Source: an uncultured Bacteroidales bacterium (GTDB lineage Bacteria; Bacteroidota; Bacteroidia; Bacteroidales; UBA932). Taken from it: a stretch of DNA of 64,000 nucleotides. The stretch is from positions 62,001 to 126,000 of the forward strand of contig CAJODR010000004.1 of NCBI GenBank assembly GCA_905233275.1, in the 5' to 3' direction. The translations under genes were made by a program, and so were the position numbers. Shown here piece after piece: positions 16,805 to 26,467 of this stretch; position 1 is the stretch's first letter; each line of letters begins with the position of its first letter. The notes beneath the pieces are model-generated. The model searched no databases and was not told the origin of the DNA. It saw nothing but the letters and a program-made list of their open reading frames with translations.

Positions 16805-19800
16805 TGAGACGGTTATTGACTTCAGTATTCGCCCTCGTCGCCGCTGCCGCACTTCCGGTCGCGGCCCAGCAGCTTTCCACGGGGGATTTCAAGGCGGCGA
16901 CCGATTCGCTGAAAGCCCGGATGTACCGGAAGACCCTCGTAAAGACTGACCTCAAACTGACCAAGGTGATTCTCCGGCAGGATGATTCGCTGGAGCTGTA
17001 CTTCAACCAGAATCTTGCGGATTATCCCTGGCGTAAAGAGCACGTGGAGCTGCTCGAAAAGACATTCCACACGCTCTCGCCGGCGGCTTACCGCAGCAAG
17101 GGAATCGCCGCGGTGTATGCCAAGAAGGAGAATCTGAAGACTCTCATAATGCCGGATCTCAGCAACGACGGGCAGCCGGTTTCGGACCAGTTCCGCGTCT
17201 CGGATCCGCGCTACAAGGGCACGCCGCTCGTCTCCCGCGTCGGCGAAGACCGCTACAACAGGGGCCTCAGCGGACGCTATGTCGCCCTCTGGCAGAGCCA
17301 CGGACGCTATTGGGAAGAAAAGACTTCCCGCTGGGAATGGCAACGCGCGCCTACCTTCACCACGGTGGAGGACATGTACACGCAGAGCTATGTGCTGCCT
17401 TTCCTTATTCCAATGCTGGAGAATGCAGGGGCTATTGTCATGACTCCCCGCGAGAGAGATACGCAGCGCCTCGAAGTCGTCGCGGACAATGATCCTGCGT
17501 TCGAGGGCCTAAGGACCGGACTCATTCGCCGAAGTGGCGAATACTCGGAGACAGGCTCGTGGGAAGATGCCGGGGAGGGATTCGCGGATGCGAAAAAGCA
17601 GTATGAGGGACTGGACAATCCGTTTATGATGGGTACCGCCCGGAAGAGCGCCACCATCGCGTCTTCCGATCCGCACGAGGAGAGTGTGGCGAGGTGGGAG
17701 GCGACATTCCCCGAGAGGGGCAAATATGCTGTCTACGTGTCGTACAAAACCGTCAAGGGAAGCACCCGCAGCGCACTTTATTCCGTCGAACATCTCGGCG
17801 GCAAGACGTCGTTTATCGTCAACCAGCAGATGGGCGGCAGCACCTGGATCTATCTCGGAACCTTCGAGTTTGACGGCACCGGGGCCGTGTCGCTGACCAA
17901 CCGCATTCCCGAAGACCGCACCTGGCACACCGGGGAGGTGGTTACAGCCGACGGAGTACGTTTCGGAGGCGGAATGGGCAAGTACGCCAGAGGTGAGGAA
18001 GGAGAGATTTCCGGCATGCCGGCATTCGCCGAAGGCGCGCTCTATTCAATGCTCTGGGGTGGCATGGACGAAGAAGTGACCGCCGCTCACGAGACCGAAT
18101 ATACCAACGAATACGCCAGCCGCGGCGCATGGGTAAGCCGTATGTCGGGCGGTTCTCGCATCAATCCGAAACAGGCCGGCAAGGGCATTCCGTTTGACGT
18201 GTCGCTGGCTTTCCATACCGACGCCGGAGTGTCTGCGGTCAAGGATTCCCTCATCGGGACGCTGTCGATTTACACCCTTCTCGCCGATGACAAGCAGACC
18301 CTGCCTTCCGGCGAAGACCGCCAGACGTGCCGCCAGCTCGCGGATTATGTCCAGACTCAGATCGTGAGCGACCTCCGCAAGGATTTCGACAAGAAATGGA
18401 AGCGCCGCTTCCTCTGGAACCGCTCCTACAGCGAATCCCGCACCCCGTCGTGCCCGGCGATGCTATTGGAGCTGCTCAGCCACCAGAACTTCTCCGACAT
18501 GCGTTACGGACTTGATCCGTCATTCCGCTTCGACGTGTCCAGGGCGGTGTACAAAGGCATTCTCAAGTATCTCAGCAACAGGTACGGATGCTCGTATGTG
18601 GTGCAGCCGCTTCCGGTGCATTCATTCGCGGCGGAGCTTGCGGACAGCTGTTCGGTCAAGCTCAGCTGGCTGTCAACGCCCGATCCCAAGGAGGCTACAG
18701 CCAAGGTCAGCTGCTACCGCCTCTACACGAGGATTGACGACGGGGCATTCGACGAAGGCCGCCCGATGCCTCTTATCAGCGGCAAGCGGGGCGGATGCAC
18801 GGTGGAGATTACGCGCGGGCACGTGTACAGTTTTAAGGTAGAAGCGTGCAATGACGGCGGAAGGAGCTTCCCTTCCGAGATACTCTCGGTCGGTATTCCC
18901 GAGGAGACCCCGCTCGATACTGTGCTGATTGTCAATAATTTCACCCGCGTTGCGGCTCCGGCGTGGTTTGATACGCCGCAGTATGCCGGATTCATCGAAG
19001 ATGTCGACAGCGGTGTTCCGTACATGCAGGAGATCAACTATGTAGGAAAGATGTACGACTTCCGGCGCGATGTGCCCTGGACGGATGACGACTGTCCCGG
19101 ATTCGGCGCTTCCTACACGGACAGGGCCGGTGAGATTATTCCTGGCAATACATTCGACTACCCGGTGGTCCACGGCAAGGCGCTGCTCGCGCTGGGATAT
19201 GCGTTCACCTCAACGTCCGAGGATGCATTCTCCACTGTACCGGAGGTCAGTGAAGGAATTGATATAGTGGACATTATCGCAGGCAAACAGGTCACGACGC
19301 CGCGCGGCTCGCGGTCATTCGCCGACAGGTATCAGGTATTTCCGAAGAGGCTGCGCGAAAAACTGACTGCCTATACGGCGGCAGGAGGCAACGTGTTCAT
19401 TTCCGGCGCCAGGATCGCTACCGACGTCTGGGACCATGTATACGATTCGCCGACATACAAGGGCGAAGAGGATGCCGTAAAGGCTTTCGTCACAGAGACA
19501 TTCGGATATAAGTTCCTGACGGACAATGCCACAAGGACATTCGCGATAACTCCGCTCATTCGCGGCAACATTGCATACCGCGCAAGTTTCGAGGCGGCGT
19601 CGCCGAAGATGTACCGCATTGACCGCGCCGACGGAATAGTGCCGGCTGCCGAAAGCGCATTCGCATTCCTGCGCTATGCAGACACCGGAGTCCAGGCAGC
19701 CGTCGCGTTTGAGGGTGAGAATCACAAGGCCGTTTCGATCGGCTTCCCTATTGAGACCATCCGTTCTGAAGAGAGTATCAGCACTCTTCTCGGCACAATC

Positions 19801-19842
19801 ATGGATTATTTCAAAAAAACCGAGGATGCCATGCAAGAATAG
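16804..19842 (+). CDS. Secreted amidase-like protein with golvesin-type domain
   Basis: The 1012-aa protein has a signal peptide (LVAAAALPVAAQ). An N-acetylmuramoyl-L-alanine amidase-like catalytic region appears split around an insert: YVALWQSHGRYW with VLPFLIPMLENAGA, then HETEYTNEYASRGAWV, SLAFHTDAG and PAMLLELLSHQNFSDM, which supply the expected His/Glu/His/Glu set. Inserted at about 260-390 is a golvesin/'xanthan lyase' beta-sandwich (ATFPERGKYAVYVSY, WIYLGTFEF). A fibronectin-III-like segment (about 615-700) and a C-terminal region of unknown type follow. Relatives are often annotated xanthan lyase, but nothing here supports lyase chemistry. Likely periplasmic peptidoglycan hydrolase. 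Confidence 0.75.
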   Translation: MRRLLTSVFALVAAAALPVAAQQLSTGDFKAATDSLKARMYRKTLVKTDLKLTKVILRQDDSLELYFNQNLADYPWRKEHVELLEKTFHTLSPAAYRSKGIAAVYAKKENLKTLIMPDLSNDGQPVSDQFRVSDPRYKGTPLVSRVGEDRYNRGLSGRYVALWQSHGRYWEEKTSRWEWQRAPTFTTVEDMYTQSYVLPFLIPMLENAGAIVMTPRERDTQRLEVVADNDPAFEGLRTGLIRRSGEYSETGSWEDAGEGFADAKKQYEGLDNPFMMGTARKSATIASSDPHEESVARWEATFPERGKYAVYVSYKTVKGSTRSALYSVEHLGGKTSFIVNQQMGGSTWIYLGTFEFDGTGAVSLTNRIPEDRTWHTGEVVTADGVRFGGGMGKYARGEEGEISGMPAFAEGALYSMLWGGMDEEVTAAHETEYTNEYASRGAWVSRMSGGSRINPKQAGKGIPFDVSLAFHTDAGVSAVKDSLIGTLSIYTLLADDKQTLPSGEDRQTCRQLADYVQTQIVSDLRKDFDKKWKRRFLWNRSYSESRTPSCPAMLLELLSHQNFSDMRYGLDPSFRFDVSRAVYKGILKYLSNRYGCSYVVQPLPVHSFAAELADSCSVKLSWLSTPDPKEATAKVSCYRLYTRIDDGAFDEGRPMPLISGKRGGCTVEITRGHVYSFKVEACNDGGRSFPSEILSVGIPEETPLDTVLIVNNFTRVAAPAWFDTPQYAGFIEDVDSGVPYMQEINYVGKMYDFRRDVPWTDDDCPGFGASYTDRAGEIIPGNTFDYPVVHGKALLALGYAFTSTSEDAFSTVPEVSEGIDIVDIIAGKQVTTPRGSRSFADRYQVFPKRLREKLTAYTAAGGNVFISGARIATDVWDHVYDSPTYKGEEDAVKAFVTETFGYKFLTDNATRTFAITPLIRGNIAYRASFEAASPKMYRIDRADGIVPAAESAFAFLRYADTGVQAAVAFEGENHKAVSIGFPIETIRSEESISTLLGTIMDYFKKTEDAMQE

Positions 19843-19866
19843 CGTAACTGCGGGGTTTTAGATTAT

Positions 19867-20589
19867 ATGGTATCAAGATTATTCAGTACTATACTCCTTT
19901 CGCTTTCGGTGACATTCGCCGCGGCACAGGGGACTCTCTTGTATCAGCAGGACGCTGGTGCTGACCTGCCTATTTACCGGGGCAGATTGATGACGGAATA
20001 CCGCACGCTCTTCAACGGCACCCCATACTGGGACAACGGAGGATTCCAGTCCGGCACCGTCGCATACGCCGGCAAAACGTACTATGATGTACTGCTCAAT
20101 GTCGACGCGGCGCGGCAGGCACTTTATGTTCACTACGGCAATTCCTACCTGCCATGGGATCTCGGCCGGCAGCAGGTCGAATGGTTTACCTTCAGGGGGC
20201 ACAAGTTCGTGAACCTCAGGGATTTCGGCTATCCCGACGCGCCCGAGGGATTCCTCGAGACCATGTACGAAGGAAAGGAATGCGTCTACCGGCAGATATT
20301 AAAGGTATATCTGGAGAGCGTCGACCACAACAGATACTACCGCATCGGCTATGAGGACCCGGACTTCAACGAAAGTCTGCTGGGTTTTTATGAGCACCGC
20401 GAGTATTACTGGTACAAAGACGCTGACGGGAATCTTCAGAAATTCCGTTCCAGGAAGTTCCTTCTGAAGAAGCATCCTGCTCAGAGAAAAGCACTCAAGC
20501 GCCAGATTAAGCAGGCAAAATGGGATACTCTCCCCATGGACAAGTACTGCACTGAGGTAATGTTATTCATCGAGAACTCCGGGCTATGA
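19867..20589 (+). CDS. Secreted hypothetical protein upstream of TonB receptor
   Basis: The 240-aa protein has a clear signal peptide (FSTILLSLSVTFAAAQG) and no membrane helix afterwards. The mature part is rich in Tyr and other aromatic residues (YHEREYYWYKDAD-like region near 170-185) and ends with a basic stretch (KKHPAQRKALKRQIKQAKW). I do not recognise a named family. Its stop overlaps the TonB receptor start (ATGA), so the two proteins are probably made together. An accessory periplasmic or outer-membrane-associated role with the receptor is an inference from position. Confidence 0.8.
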   Translation: MVSRLFSTILLSLSVTFAAAQGTLLYQQDAGADLPIYRGRLMTEYRTLFNGTPYWDNGGFQSGTVAYAGKTYYDVLLNVDAARQALYVHYGNSYLPWDLGRQQVEWFTFRGHKFVNLRDFGYPDAPEGFLETMYEGKECVYRQILKVYLESVDHNRYYRIGYEDPDFNESLLGFYEHREYYWYKDADGNLQKFRSRKFLLKKHPAQRKALKRQIKQAKWDTLPMDKYCTEVMLFIENSGL

Positions 20590-23228
20590 GAAAACTGCTG
20601 GCATTATCCATTGCGACTTTGCTGTCAGTAGCAGCTTTCGCCCAGGACCTCTCGCTCAGGATGGTCTCGGCCGATTCGCTCGTCAGGGCCATCCGGATCG
20701 TCAGCGGCAACAACGTCTTCATCGCCGGGGCGGCCGCGGACGACAATTTCTATTCGCTGGATTCCAGCAGGGAAGAATTCGTCGAAAAAGCCCTTGACAA
20801 ACTCCGCGAAGGAGGATACAGCATATCCGAATACGACGGCAACCTCTATGTTGTGAAGGGACACGGCATCTCCCCTTCCGTTCCCCCCGGATGGTTCACC
20901 AGAGAAGCCGTTTCTGAGGGCACCCTGGCTTCCACAGATGTACACGAGGAAGTCACTTACCAGAACAAAACCTACGAGATCGGTCTCGAGCGCAACTGGA
21001 AAAAGGGCACCAAAGCCACTGTCCAGGGCTACGTCCGGGACATGTCCAGCGGTGAGGTCCTGACAGGCATTTCGGTATGGGACGGCAATACCGAGACATA
21101 CGCGACGACCGATGTCTACGGCTTCTGGAAGCTCCGCCTCCCCACGGGACGCAACACCCTCAACTTCAGCGGATATCCCATGGAGGACATCCAGCTCGAC
21201 ATCATCGTCTACGAAGACGGCGGTCTCGATGTCACCATGAAGGAGAAGGTCACCACGCTGAAGGCCGCCGCAGTTTCAGCCGAATCCGTATCCAACCACA
21301 GGACCGCGAGGCTCGGACTCGAAAAGATACAGATAGACAGGATCAAGAAGATTCCTTCGGCTTTCGGCGAAGGTGATATCCTCAAGGCCGTCCTGGCCCT
21401 GCCCGGTGTGCAGTCCGTCGGCGAAGCGTCCTCCGGATTCAACGTCCGAGGCGGCTCGGTGGACCAGAACCTCATTCTCCTCAACGAGGGCACCATTTAC
21501 AATCCCAACCACCTCTTCGGCCTCTTCTCCGCCTTCAACTCCGACGTTATTTCGCACGCCGAACTCTACAAGAGCTCCATTCCCGCCGAGTATGGCGGGC
21601 GAATCTCCTCGGTCCTCGACATCCACACGATGGAGGGCAACACCAAGAAGGTCCGCGGCACGCTCGGAATCGGTCTCCTCACCAGCCATTTCGCGATCGA
21701 CGGTCCCATTGGCTCCGAAAAGACCACATTCGTCCTCGGCGGCCGTACCACCTATTCCAATTACCTGATGAAGCTGATCCCGAAAGGCAGCCACTACCAC
21801 GACGGGAAGACTTCATTCCAGGACCTCAACGCCGGCCTCGTCCATCGGTTCAATTCGAGGACAGCCCTCTACCTCAACGGCTACTGGTCGAGGGACCATT
21901 TCTCATTCAGCAACGACACCACCTACAATTACAGCAATCTCAGCGCTTCCGTCAAACTCCGCACCCTTCTCACGGCCAAAACCACCATGGAAGTCGTCGG
22001 AGGCTATGATTCCTACGACAGCCGTGTCCGCACCAACGAATCCAGGATGATCAACCGGTACACCTACGAGACCGCCATCGCCCAGGAATTCGCCAAACTG
22101 CGCTTCAAATATCTCGTCAACGAATCCCACAACCTGTCCTTCGGCGCCGGAGCCACCCTCTTTGACCTCCGGCCCGGCAAGATAGAGCCTTACGGCGAAT
22201 CCCTTATCGCGCCCAGATCTCTCGACAGGATGAAAGCTCTCGAAGCCGCTGCTTATATCAGTGACAGCTGGACGGTGAGCGACAAACTCGCATTCGAAGC
22301 CGGAGCCCGTCTCGGGACCTACAAGAGCTTCGACGGAGGCAAACTCAGGATGGCTCCTGAGTTCCGCCTGTCCGCAAAATACTCATTCCTTGATAATCTG
22401 ACTGCAAAGGCCGGATTCAACACCATGAGGCAGAACATCCACATGATCACCAACACCTCGACTATCTCACCGATGGATGCCTGGACCCTCTCCGGCAAGA
22501 ATATCCGTCCGCAGGATGGTTTCCAGGGCGCCGGCGGCCTGTACTGGACTTCCGACAAGGGTGTTGATCTTTCCGTCGAGGGTTACTACAAGGTAAGCCG
22601 CGGCATTCTCGACTACCGCAGCGGCGCTCAGCTCCTGATGAACCCGCATCTCGAGGACGACCTGATTCGCACCCGCGGACACAGCTACGGCGTGGAGTTT
22701 ATGGTGAGAAAAAGCACCGGCAAACTCAACGGCTGGGCCTCATACACCTGGTCCAGGGCATTTCTCCAGCAGATGGACAGGCAAGGTGTGGACGGCCTCA
22801 TCAATGGCGGCAGGTGGTACCGCGCCCCTCATGACAAGCCCCACAACTTCAAGCTGGCCGGCAACTACAAATTCACCCACCGTTACAGCCTGTCGGCGAA
22901 TATCGACTATTCTACTGGTCGGCCGATCACAGTACCCGTAGCATATTTCTACTACGGAGGCCGCTATTACCTCGCATACTCTGACAGGAATGCCTACCGC
23001 ATTCCGGACTACTTCCGCCTTGACCTTGCCATGAACATCGAGCCGGGACATTACCTCCGGCAGCTCATGCACATGTCGGTGACATTCGGCGTCTACAACG
23101 TCACCGGAAGGAAGAATGCCTATTCCGTTTATTACGCTATTGAACCGGGCAAAAGCAAGCCTCACGGCTATAAGGTCTCGGTATTCGCCTGCCCCATCCC
23201 CTATCTCACCCTCAACCTCAAGTTCTAG
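20586..23228 (+). CDS. TonB-dependent outer-membrane receptor with STN-like domain
   Basis: The 880-aa protein has a signal peptide (LSIATLLSVAAFAQ). An STN-like domain follows at about 20-95 (FVEKALDKLREGGYSISEYDGNLYVV), then a carboxypeptidase-regulatory-like domain (TVQGYVRDMSSGEVLTGISV, about 145-220). The plug domain (GFNVRGGSVDQNLILLNEGT, FGLFSAFNSDVI) precedes a 22-strand-type barrel ending NLKF. STN domains often signal through FecR/sigma pairs, but none is nearby, so the domain may be structural. It is followed 2 nt later by a DUF4249 lipoprotein, its usual partner in Bacteroidota. Ligand unknown; this is not a SusC, because no SusD accompanies it. Confidence 0.93.
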   Translation: MRKLLALSIATLLSVAAFAQDLSLRMVSADSLVRAIRIVSGNNVFIAGAAADDNFYSLDSSREEFVEKALDKLREGGYSISEYDGNLYVVKGHGISPSVPPGWFTREAVSEGTLASTDVHEEVTYQNKTYEIGLERNWKKGTKATVQGYVRDMSSGEVLTGISVWDGNTETYATTDVYGFWKLRLPTGRNTLNFSGYPMEDIQLDIIVYEDGGLDVTMKEKVTTLKAAAVSAESVSNHRTARLGLEKIQIDRIKKIPSAFGEGDILKAVLALPGVQSVGEASSGFNVRGGSVDQNLILLNEGTIYNPNHLFGLFSAFNSDVISHAELYKSSIPAEYGGRISSVLDIHTMEGNTKKVRGTLGIGLLTSHFAIDGPIGSEKTTFVLGGRTTYSNYLMKLIPKGSHYHDGKTSFQDLNAGLVHRFNSRTALYLNGYWSRDHFSFSNDTTYNYSNLSASVKLRTLLTAKTTMEVVGGYDSYDSRVRTNESRMINRYTYETAIAQEFAKLRFKYLVNESHNLSFGAGATLFDLRPGKIEPYGESLIAPRSLDRMKALEAAAYISDSWTVSDKLAFEAGARLGTYKSFDGGKLRMAPEFRLSAKYSFLDNLTAKAGFNTMRQNIHMITNTSTISPMDAWTLSGKNIRPQDGFQGAGGLYWTSDKGVDLSVEGYYKVSRGILDYRSGAQLLMNPHLEDDLIRTRGHSYGVEFMVRKSTGKLNGWASYTWSRAFLQQMDRQGVDGLINGGRWYRAPHDKPHNFKLAGNYKFTHRYSLSANIDYSTGRPITVPVAYFYYGGRYYLAYSDRNAYRIPDYFRLDLAMNIEPGHYLRQLMHMSVTFGVYNVTGRKNAYSVYYAIEPGKSKPHGYKVSVFACPIPYLTLNLKF

Positions 23229-23230
23229 CC

Positions 23231-24484
23231 ATGAGAAATTCTTGCAAATACCTAGCTTTCTGCTTGCTGGCCCTCGCGACCGCATGCACGTATGACTTTG
23301 AGGCTGACCTTGACGGGGATACCACCATCACCGTGATTGACGGAATGATCAATGCCGGAGGCAATTCTACGGTAACAGTTTACCGTGCACAAAGCCTGTC
23401 TGGAGATACCTCAGGGAGCGTTTCCGGAGTCACCGGTTACCTGGAGTGCGAAGACGGCAGCAGAATTGAGGGGACCAGCCCATCACCGAGCGGGTGGATG
23501 GAGTATTCTTTGCCGAACTACATAAATCTGGACACCCGCGACATTCATGCCGGCAAAAAATACCGCCTGCACCTCAATGTGGGGGACAGTGAGCAGTTCG
23601 ATTCCGATTGGATGGAGATACATGACGCGCCGGTAATCGACGGGCTGCGCTACAAGATCACGGAGACCGGCTTGCAGTTCTACCTGTCGGCCCACAGCAA
23701 TTCATCTCCCTATTTCATTGTCAACACAAACGAAGCCTGGGAATATACTTCCCTCATTACCACTGCGTATGAATATATTCCTCCGACAAATCCTTCAGAT
23801 GAAAGAGACTTCGGCAAGGTCGTGGTCGGGGACTGGATAGAGCATCCCACTTACCGCTGCTGGAGGTCCGGAGGGACCATGTCCTTTTCCTTTTCTGCCG
23901 CATCACATACTGAGCCGACCTTGAAGGATGTCAACATCCTGGCCATTGACCGCAGAAGCCAGAAGATATCCGTGCTGTACCGCCTCATCGTCAGCGTCGG
24001 GACCGCTTCACCCGAATATCAGGAGTACTGGGACAATCTCGAGAGAATCAGTCATATCAGCGGAGACCTGTTCACCCCCATTCCGAGCAACATGGAGGGC
24101 AACATACACCGGACCAGGGGCAAAGGGCAGGTAATGGGATTCATCGGCTCTAGCCGAATGTCGACAGATACCATATTCTACAAGAACAAAGGGTTCTACA
24201 AGGAAATCGACGGATACCAGTCGATGAGGGATTTTTGGCTGCACCACTTTGGGGTTGACCCGGAGCATGAGAATGATGACAGGTACAATTATTATGTTCC
24301 CAAGAAGGAGGAGTGGCCCAAGGCGTGGTCAGACGGCAATATCCCTATTCGCGAAGCCGAAAACGAAAGGGGAATTATCGAAGGATTCTATATCTGGGGA
24401 ATGAAGGAATGCGTGGACTGCCGCCATTTCGGAGGCGACACCACCTTCCCCGCCGACTGGCCCGACCGTAATACCATAGATTAG
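23231..24484 (+). CDS. DUF4249 lipoprotein
   Basis: The 417-aa protein has a lipobox (LLALATAC) and the DUF4249 layout: an N-terminal Ig-like part (TITVIDGMINAGGNSTVTVYRAQ), a Gly-rich turn (SGVTGYLECEDGS), KYRLHLNVGD, and the family C-terminal Cys pair CVDCRHFGG followed by P-DWP. DUF4249 proteins usually sit next to a TonB-dependent receptor and are thought to be its surface partner, by analogy with SusD. Here it follows the receptor by 2 nt and precedes an MG2-like protein by 2 nt. Confidence 0.88.
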   Translation: MRNSCKYLAFCLLALATACTYDFEADLDGDTTITVIDGMINAGGNSTVTVYRAQSLSGDTSGSVSGVTGYLECEDGSRIEGTSPSPSGWMEYSLPNYINLDTRDIHAGKKYRLHLNVGDSEQFDSDWMEIHDAPVIDGLRYKITETGLQFYLSAHSNSSPYFIVNTNEAWEYTSLITTAYEYIPPTNPSDERDFGKVVVGDWIEHPTYRCWRSGGTMSFSFSAASHTEPTLKDVNILAIDRRSQKISVLYRLIVSVGTASPEYQEYWDNLERISHISGDLFTPIPSNMEGNIHRTRGKGQVMGFIGSSRMSTDTIFYKNKGFYKEIDGYQSMRDFWLHHFGVDPEHENDDRYNYYVPKKEEWPKAWSDGNIPIREAENERGIIEGFYIWGMKECVDCRHFGGDTTFPADWPDRNTID

Positions 24485-24486
24485 CC

Positions 24487-26136
24487 ATGAAGTTCAAATT
24501 ACTGATAATCAGTTTATTCCTTTCGGCGACAAGCCTGGGCGCGCAGGAATCGGCTTTCCTCCGGGAGAGAACATTCCTGACGACGGACAGGGATAGTTAT
24601 GCGGCGGGTGAGCAGATTCTGTGTTCGGCATTCTCCATGGATTCGCCGGCTACGCTATCCGGCTTCAGCGCTATTGCTTACGTCGAATTGGTAGGTACGG
24701 AAGGAACGGTCGCTACCGGGAAAATCGGCCTCGTCAACGGCCGCGGGGCCGGCAGCGTCGCGATTCCCCATGACGTCCCGACGGGCAATTACCGGATCAC
24801 GGCCTACACGGCCTGCAACAAGAACGAGAAGGGATATGACTTCATGACCGGCTCGCGGGTGATCAGCATTTACAATACTTCGCTGACTGCGAGGGAGAAA
24901 GACGCCGTCGCGGTAGTTGACCAGCTCTCCGAGGCAGAAGCGCCTGCTCCCATGTCCGGCGACGTCAAGGTTGACATTGTCCCGGACGGAGATTATATCA
25001 CGGTCAGCCTGACATCTCCAGTTGACGCGAGCGTAAGCGTTTCCGTGTTCCACGAACTGGGCCTGCCGCGATACTCCCCTGCCTCGCTGGCGTCCCTGAT
25101 TGAGAATGCCTGGGACAAGCCGACGACATACGAGCGCAACGCAATTCCCGAATACGACGGTGAGATCATTCGCCTGAAACCCGGCGTCCCGGTTGACTCA
25201 CTGACTCTGTTTCTTTCCAGTCCCGGCGGCCGGTCCGACATTTACAAGGGGCGGGCAAAGGATGACGGCTGTGTCTCGTTCTACACTGACAACATATTCG
25301 GTGACAAGGACATAGCAGTGGTTTCATTATCATCCGAGCTGTCTTCCGGCGATATCGAGATTGTCAGTCCATTCGTCTCGCCGGAGACAGCTAGTGTTCC
25401 CGTCCTGGAGATTGCCCCCTCGATGAGGAATGCTATCGAAACCCTTGATGCCGCCGCGAAGATAAAGAGGGCGTTCGACGCTGATACCTTGTATTCCCTG
25501 CTCCCTGTCAGGAAGCTGGATCCGATGAACAAGTACCAGAATATCTACATAATCGATGATTACACCCGTTTCGCTACGATGAAGGAGGTATTCATCGAAT
25601 ATCTGCACGACATCTTCATCCGCCGGGAAGGAAGCCGTATCAGGATGGATGTCAAGACTCTGGATGCCAAGGGATTCCCGTATTACAATCACTTCGCTCC
25701 GTCTCTTATCCTCCTTGACGGCGTGCCTGTGTTCGATCACAATATCATTTACGACATGGACCCGGCGCTCATGAAGCAGGTGGAAATCTATCCGTCCTAC
25801 TATGCCTTCGGTGGCACCCTCTTCGCCGGAGCCGCCAATTTCGTCACCGTTACAGGGGACTTTGCCGGGACGCAGCTCGGCCGCGGCACTCGTATCATCT
25901 CCTTCAAGGGAGCGTCAATCCCTAGGTCATACTCTCCCCTACCGGCTGACGGCGACCCTTCCTTCCCCCGCCGCGACGAGACCCTCTACTGGCATCCCGC
26001 CATCACCCTGCAGAAAGGTCAACCACTTGAATTTCAAGTCATGGCGCCCTCCTACTCCGGCACCTTCAACCTCGTCATCCAGGGGCTCACACCCGACGGC
26101 TCCCCGATTAACATAGTTCGTTCATTTGAACTATAA
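24487..26136 (+). CDS. Secreted MG2-like protein with plug-like C-terminal domain
   Basis: The 549-aa protein has a signal peptide (LLIISLFLSATSLGAQ). The first domain resembles macroglobulin MG2 (RTFLTTDRDSYAAGEQILCSA and VPTGNYRITAYT). The part around 400-455 reads LILLDGVPVFDHNIIYDMDP, then QVEIYPSYYAFGG, which resembles a TonB plug without a barrel. Similar proteins close receptor/DUF4249 clusters in other Bacteroidota. It may modulate or cap the receptor; this is inferred from context. Last gene of the seven-gene operon, followed by a repeat and a hairpin. Confidence 0.78.
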   Translation: MKFKLLIISLFLSATSLGAQESAFLRERTFLTTDRDSYAAGEQILCSAFSMDSPATLSGFSAIAYVELVGTEGTVATGKIGLVNGRGAGSVAIPHDVPTGNYRITAYTACNKNEKGYDFMTGSRVISIYNTSLTAREKDAVAVVDQLSEAEAPAPMSGDVKVDIVPDGDYITVSLTSPVDASVSVSVFHELGLPRYSPASLASLIENAWDKPTTYERNAIPEYDGEIIRLKPGVPVDSLTLFLSSPGGRSDIYKGRAKDDGCVSFYTDNIFGDKDIAVVSLSSELSSGDIEIVSPFVSPETASVPVLEIAPSMRNAIETLDAAAKIKRAFDADTLYSLLPVRKLDPMNKYQNIYIIDDYTRFATMKEVFIEYLHDIFIRREGSRIRMDVKTLDAKGFPYYNHFAPSLILLDGVPVFDHNIIYDMDPALMKQVEIYPSYYAFGGTLFAGAANFVTVTGDFAGTQLGRGTRIISFKGASIPRSYSPLPADGDPSFPRRDETLYWHPAITLQKGQPLEFQVMAPSYSGTFNLVIQGLTPDGSPINIVRSFEL

Positions 26137-26139
26137 GTC

Positions 26140-26198
26140 TTTCGACCAAGCGCTTTTTTTGTCATTTCGACCAAGCGAAGCGCGCGGAGAAATCTCTT
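26140..26198 (+). repeat. Dispersed intergenic repeat, copy 2, with a partial duplicate
   Basis: TGTCATTTCGACCAAG-CGAAG-CGCGCGGAGAAATCTCTT (26160-26198) shares both ends with the copy at 5583-5625. Just upstream, TTTCGACCAAGCGC (26140-26153) repeats the unit's internal segment at 26165-26178, so the unit is partly doubled here. Confidence 0.7.
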
Positions 26199-26202
26199 TA
26201 CA

Positions 26203-26244
26203 AAGCAGCGGTGGCCGAGTTATCGGTCACCGCTGCTTGTTTTG
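26203..26244 (+). terminator. Terminator of the envelope operon
   Basis: AAGCAGCGGTG (26203-26213) pairs perfectly with CACCGCTGCTT (26228-26238) and is followed by GTTTTG. It lies between the plus-strand operon and the minus-strand XRE gene and could serve both. Confidence 0.75.
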
Positions 26245-26259
26245 TATATACTCCCGTTG

Positions 26260-26466
26260 TTATTGATCCGGGATGTACTCCAGGAGGTCGCCGGGCTGGC
26301 ACTCGAGAGCCTTGCACAGGGAGTCGAGGGTCGTGAGGCGGATCGCCTTGGCCTTCCCGGTCTTGAGGATGGAGATGTTGGCTTCCGAGATACCGACTTT
26401 CTGGGACAGTTCCCGGGAGGACATCTTCCTCAGTATCAGTTTATCAATATTTATAACTATTGACAT
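26260..26466 (-). CDS. Small XRE-family transcriptional regulator
   Basis: The 68-aa protein is essentially one Cro/C1-type helix-turn-helix: SRELSQKVGISEANISILKTGKAKAIRLTTLDSLCKALECQPGDLLEY. This is the short YozG-like form, with no effector domain. Such regulators usually sit beside a DUF2975 membrane gene, which is absent here. It starts 1 nt after the flotillin stop on the same strand, so it may be the third gene of the NfeD-flotillin transcript and could regulate it. Confidence 0.87.
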   Translation of the reverse strand: MSIVINIDKLILRKMSSRELSQKVGISEANISILKTGKAKAIRLTTLDSLCKALECQPGDLLEYIPDQ

Positions 26467-26467
26467 A

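Noticed and set aside
9258-26136. Classical polysaccharide utilization locus
   Set aside because: GH3, GH53 and GH28 are scattered and no SusD gene accompanies any TonB receptor; the only receptor is paired with DUF4249.
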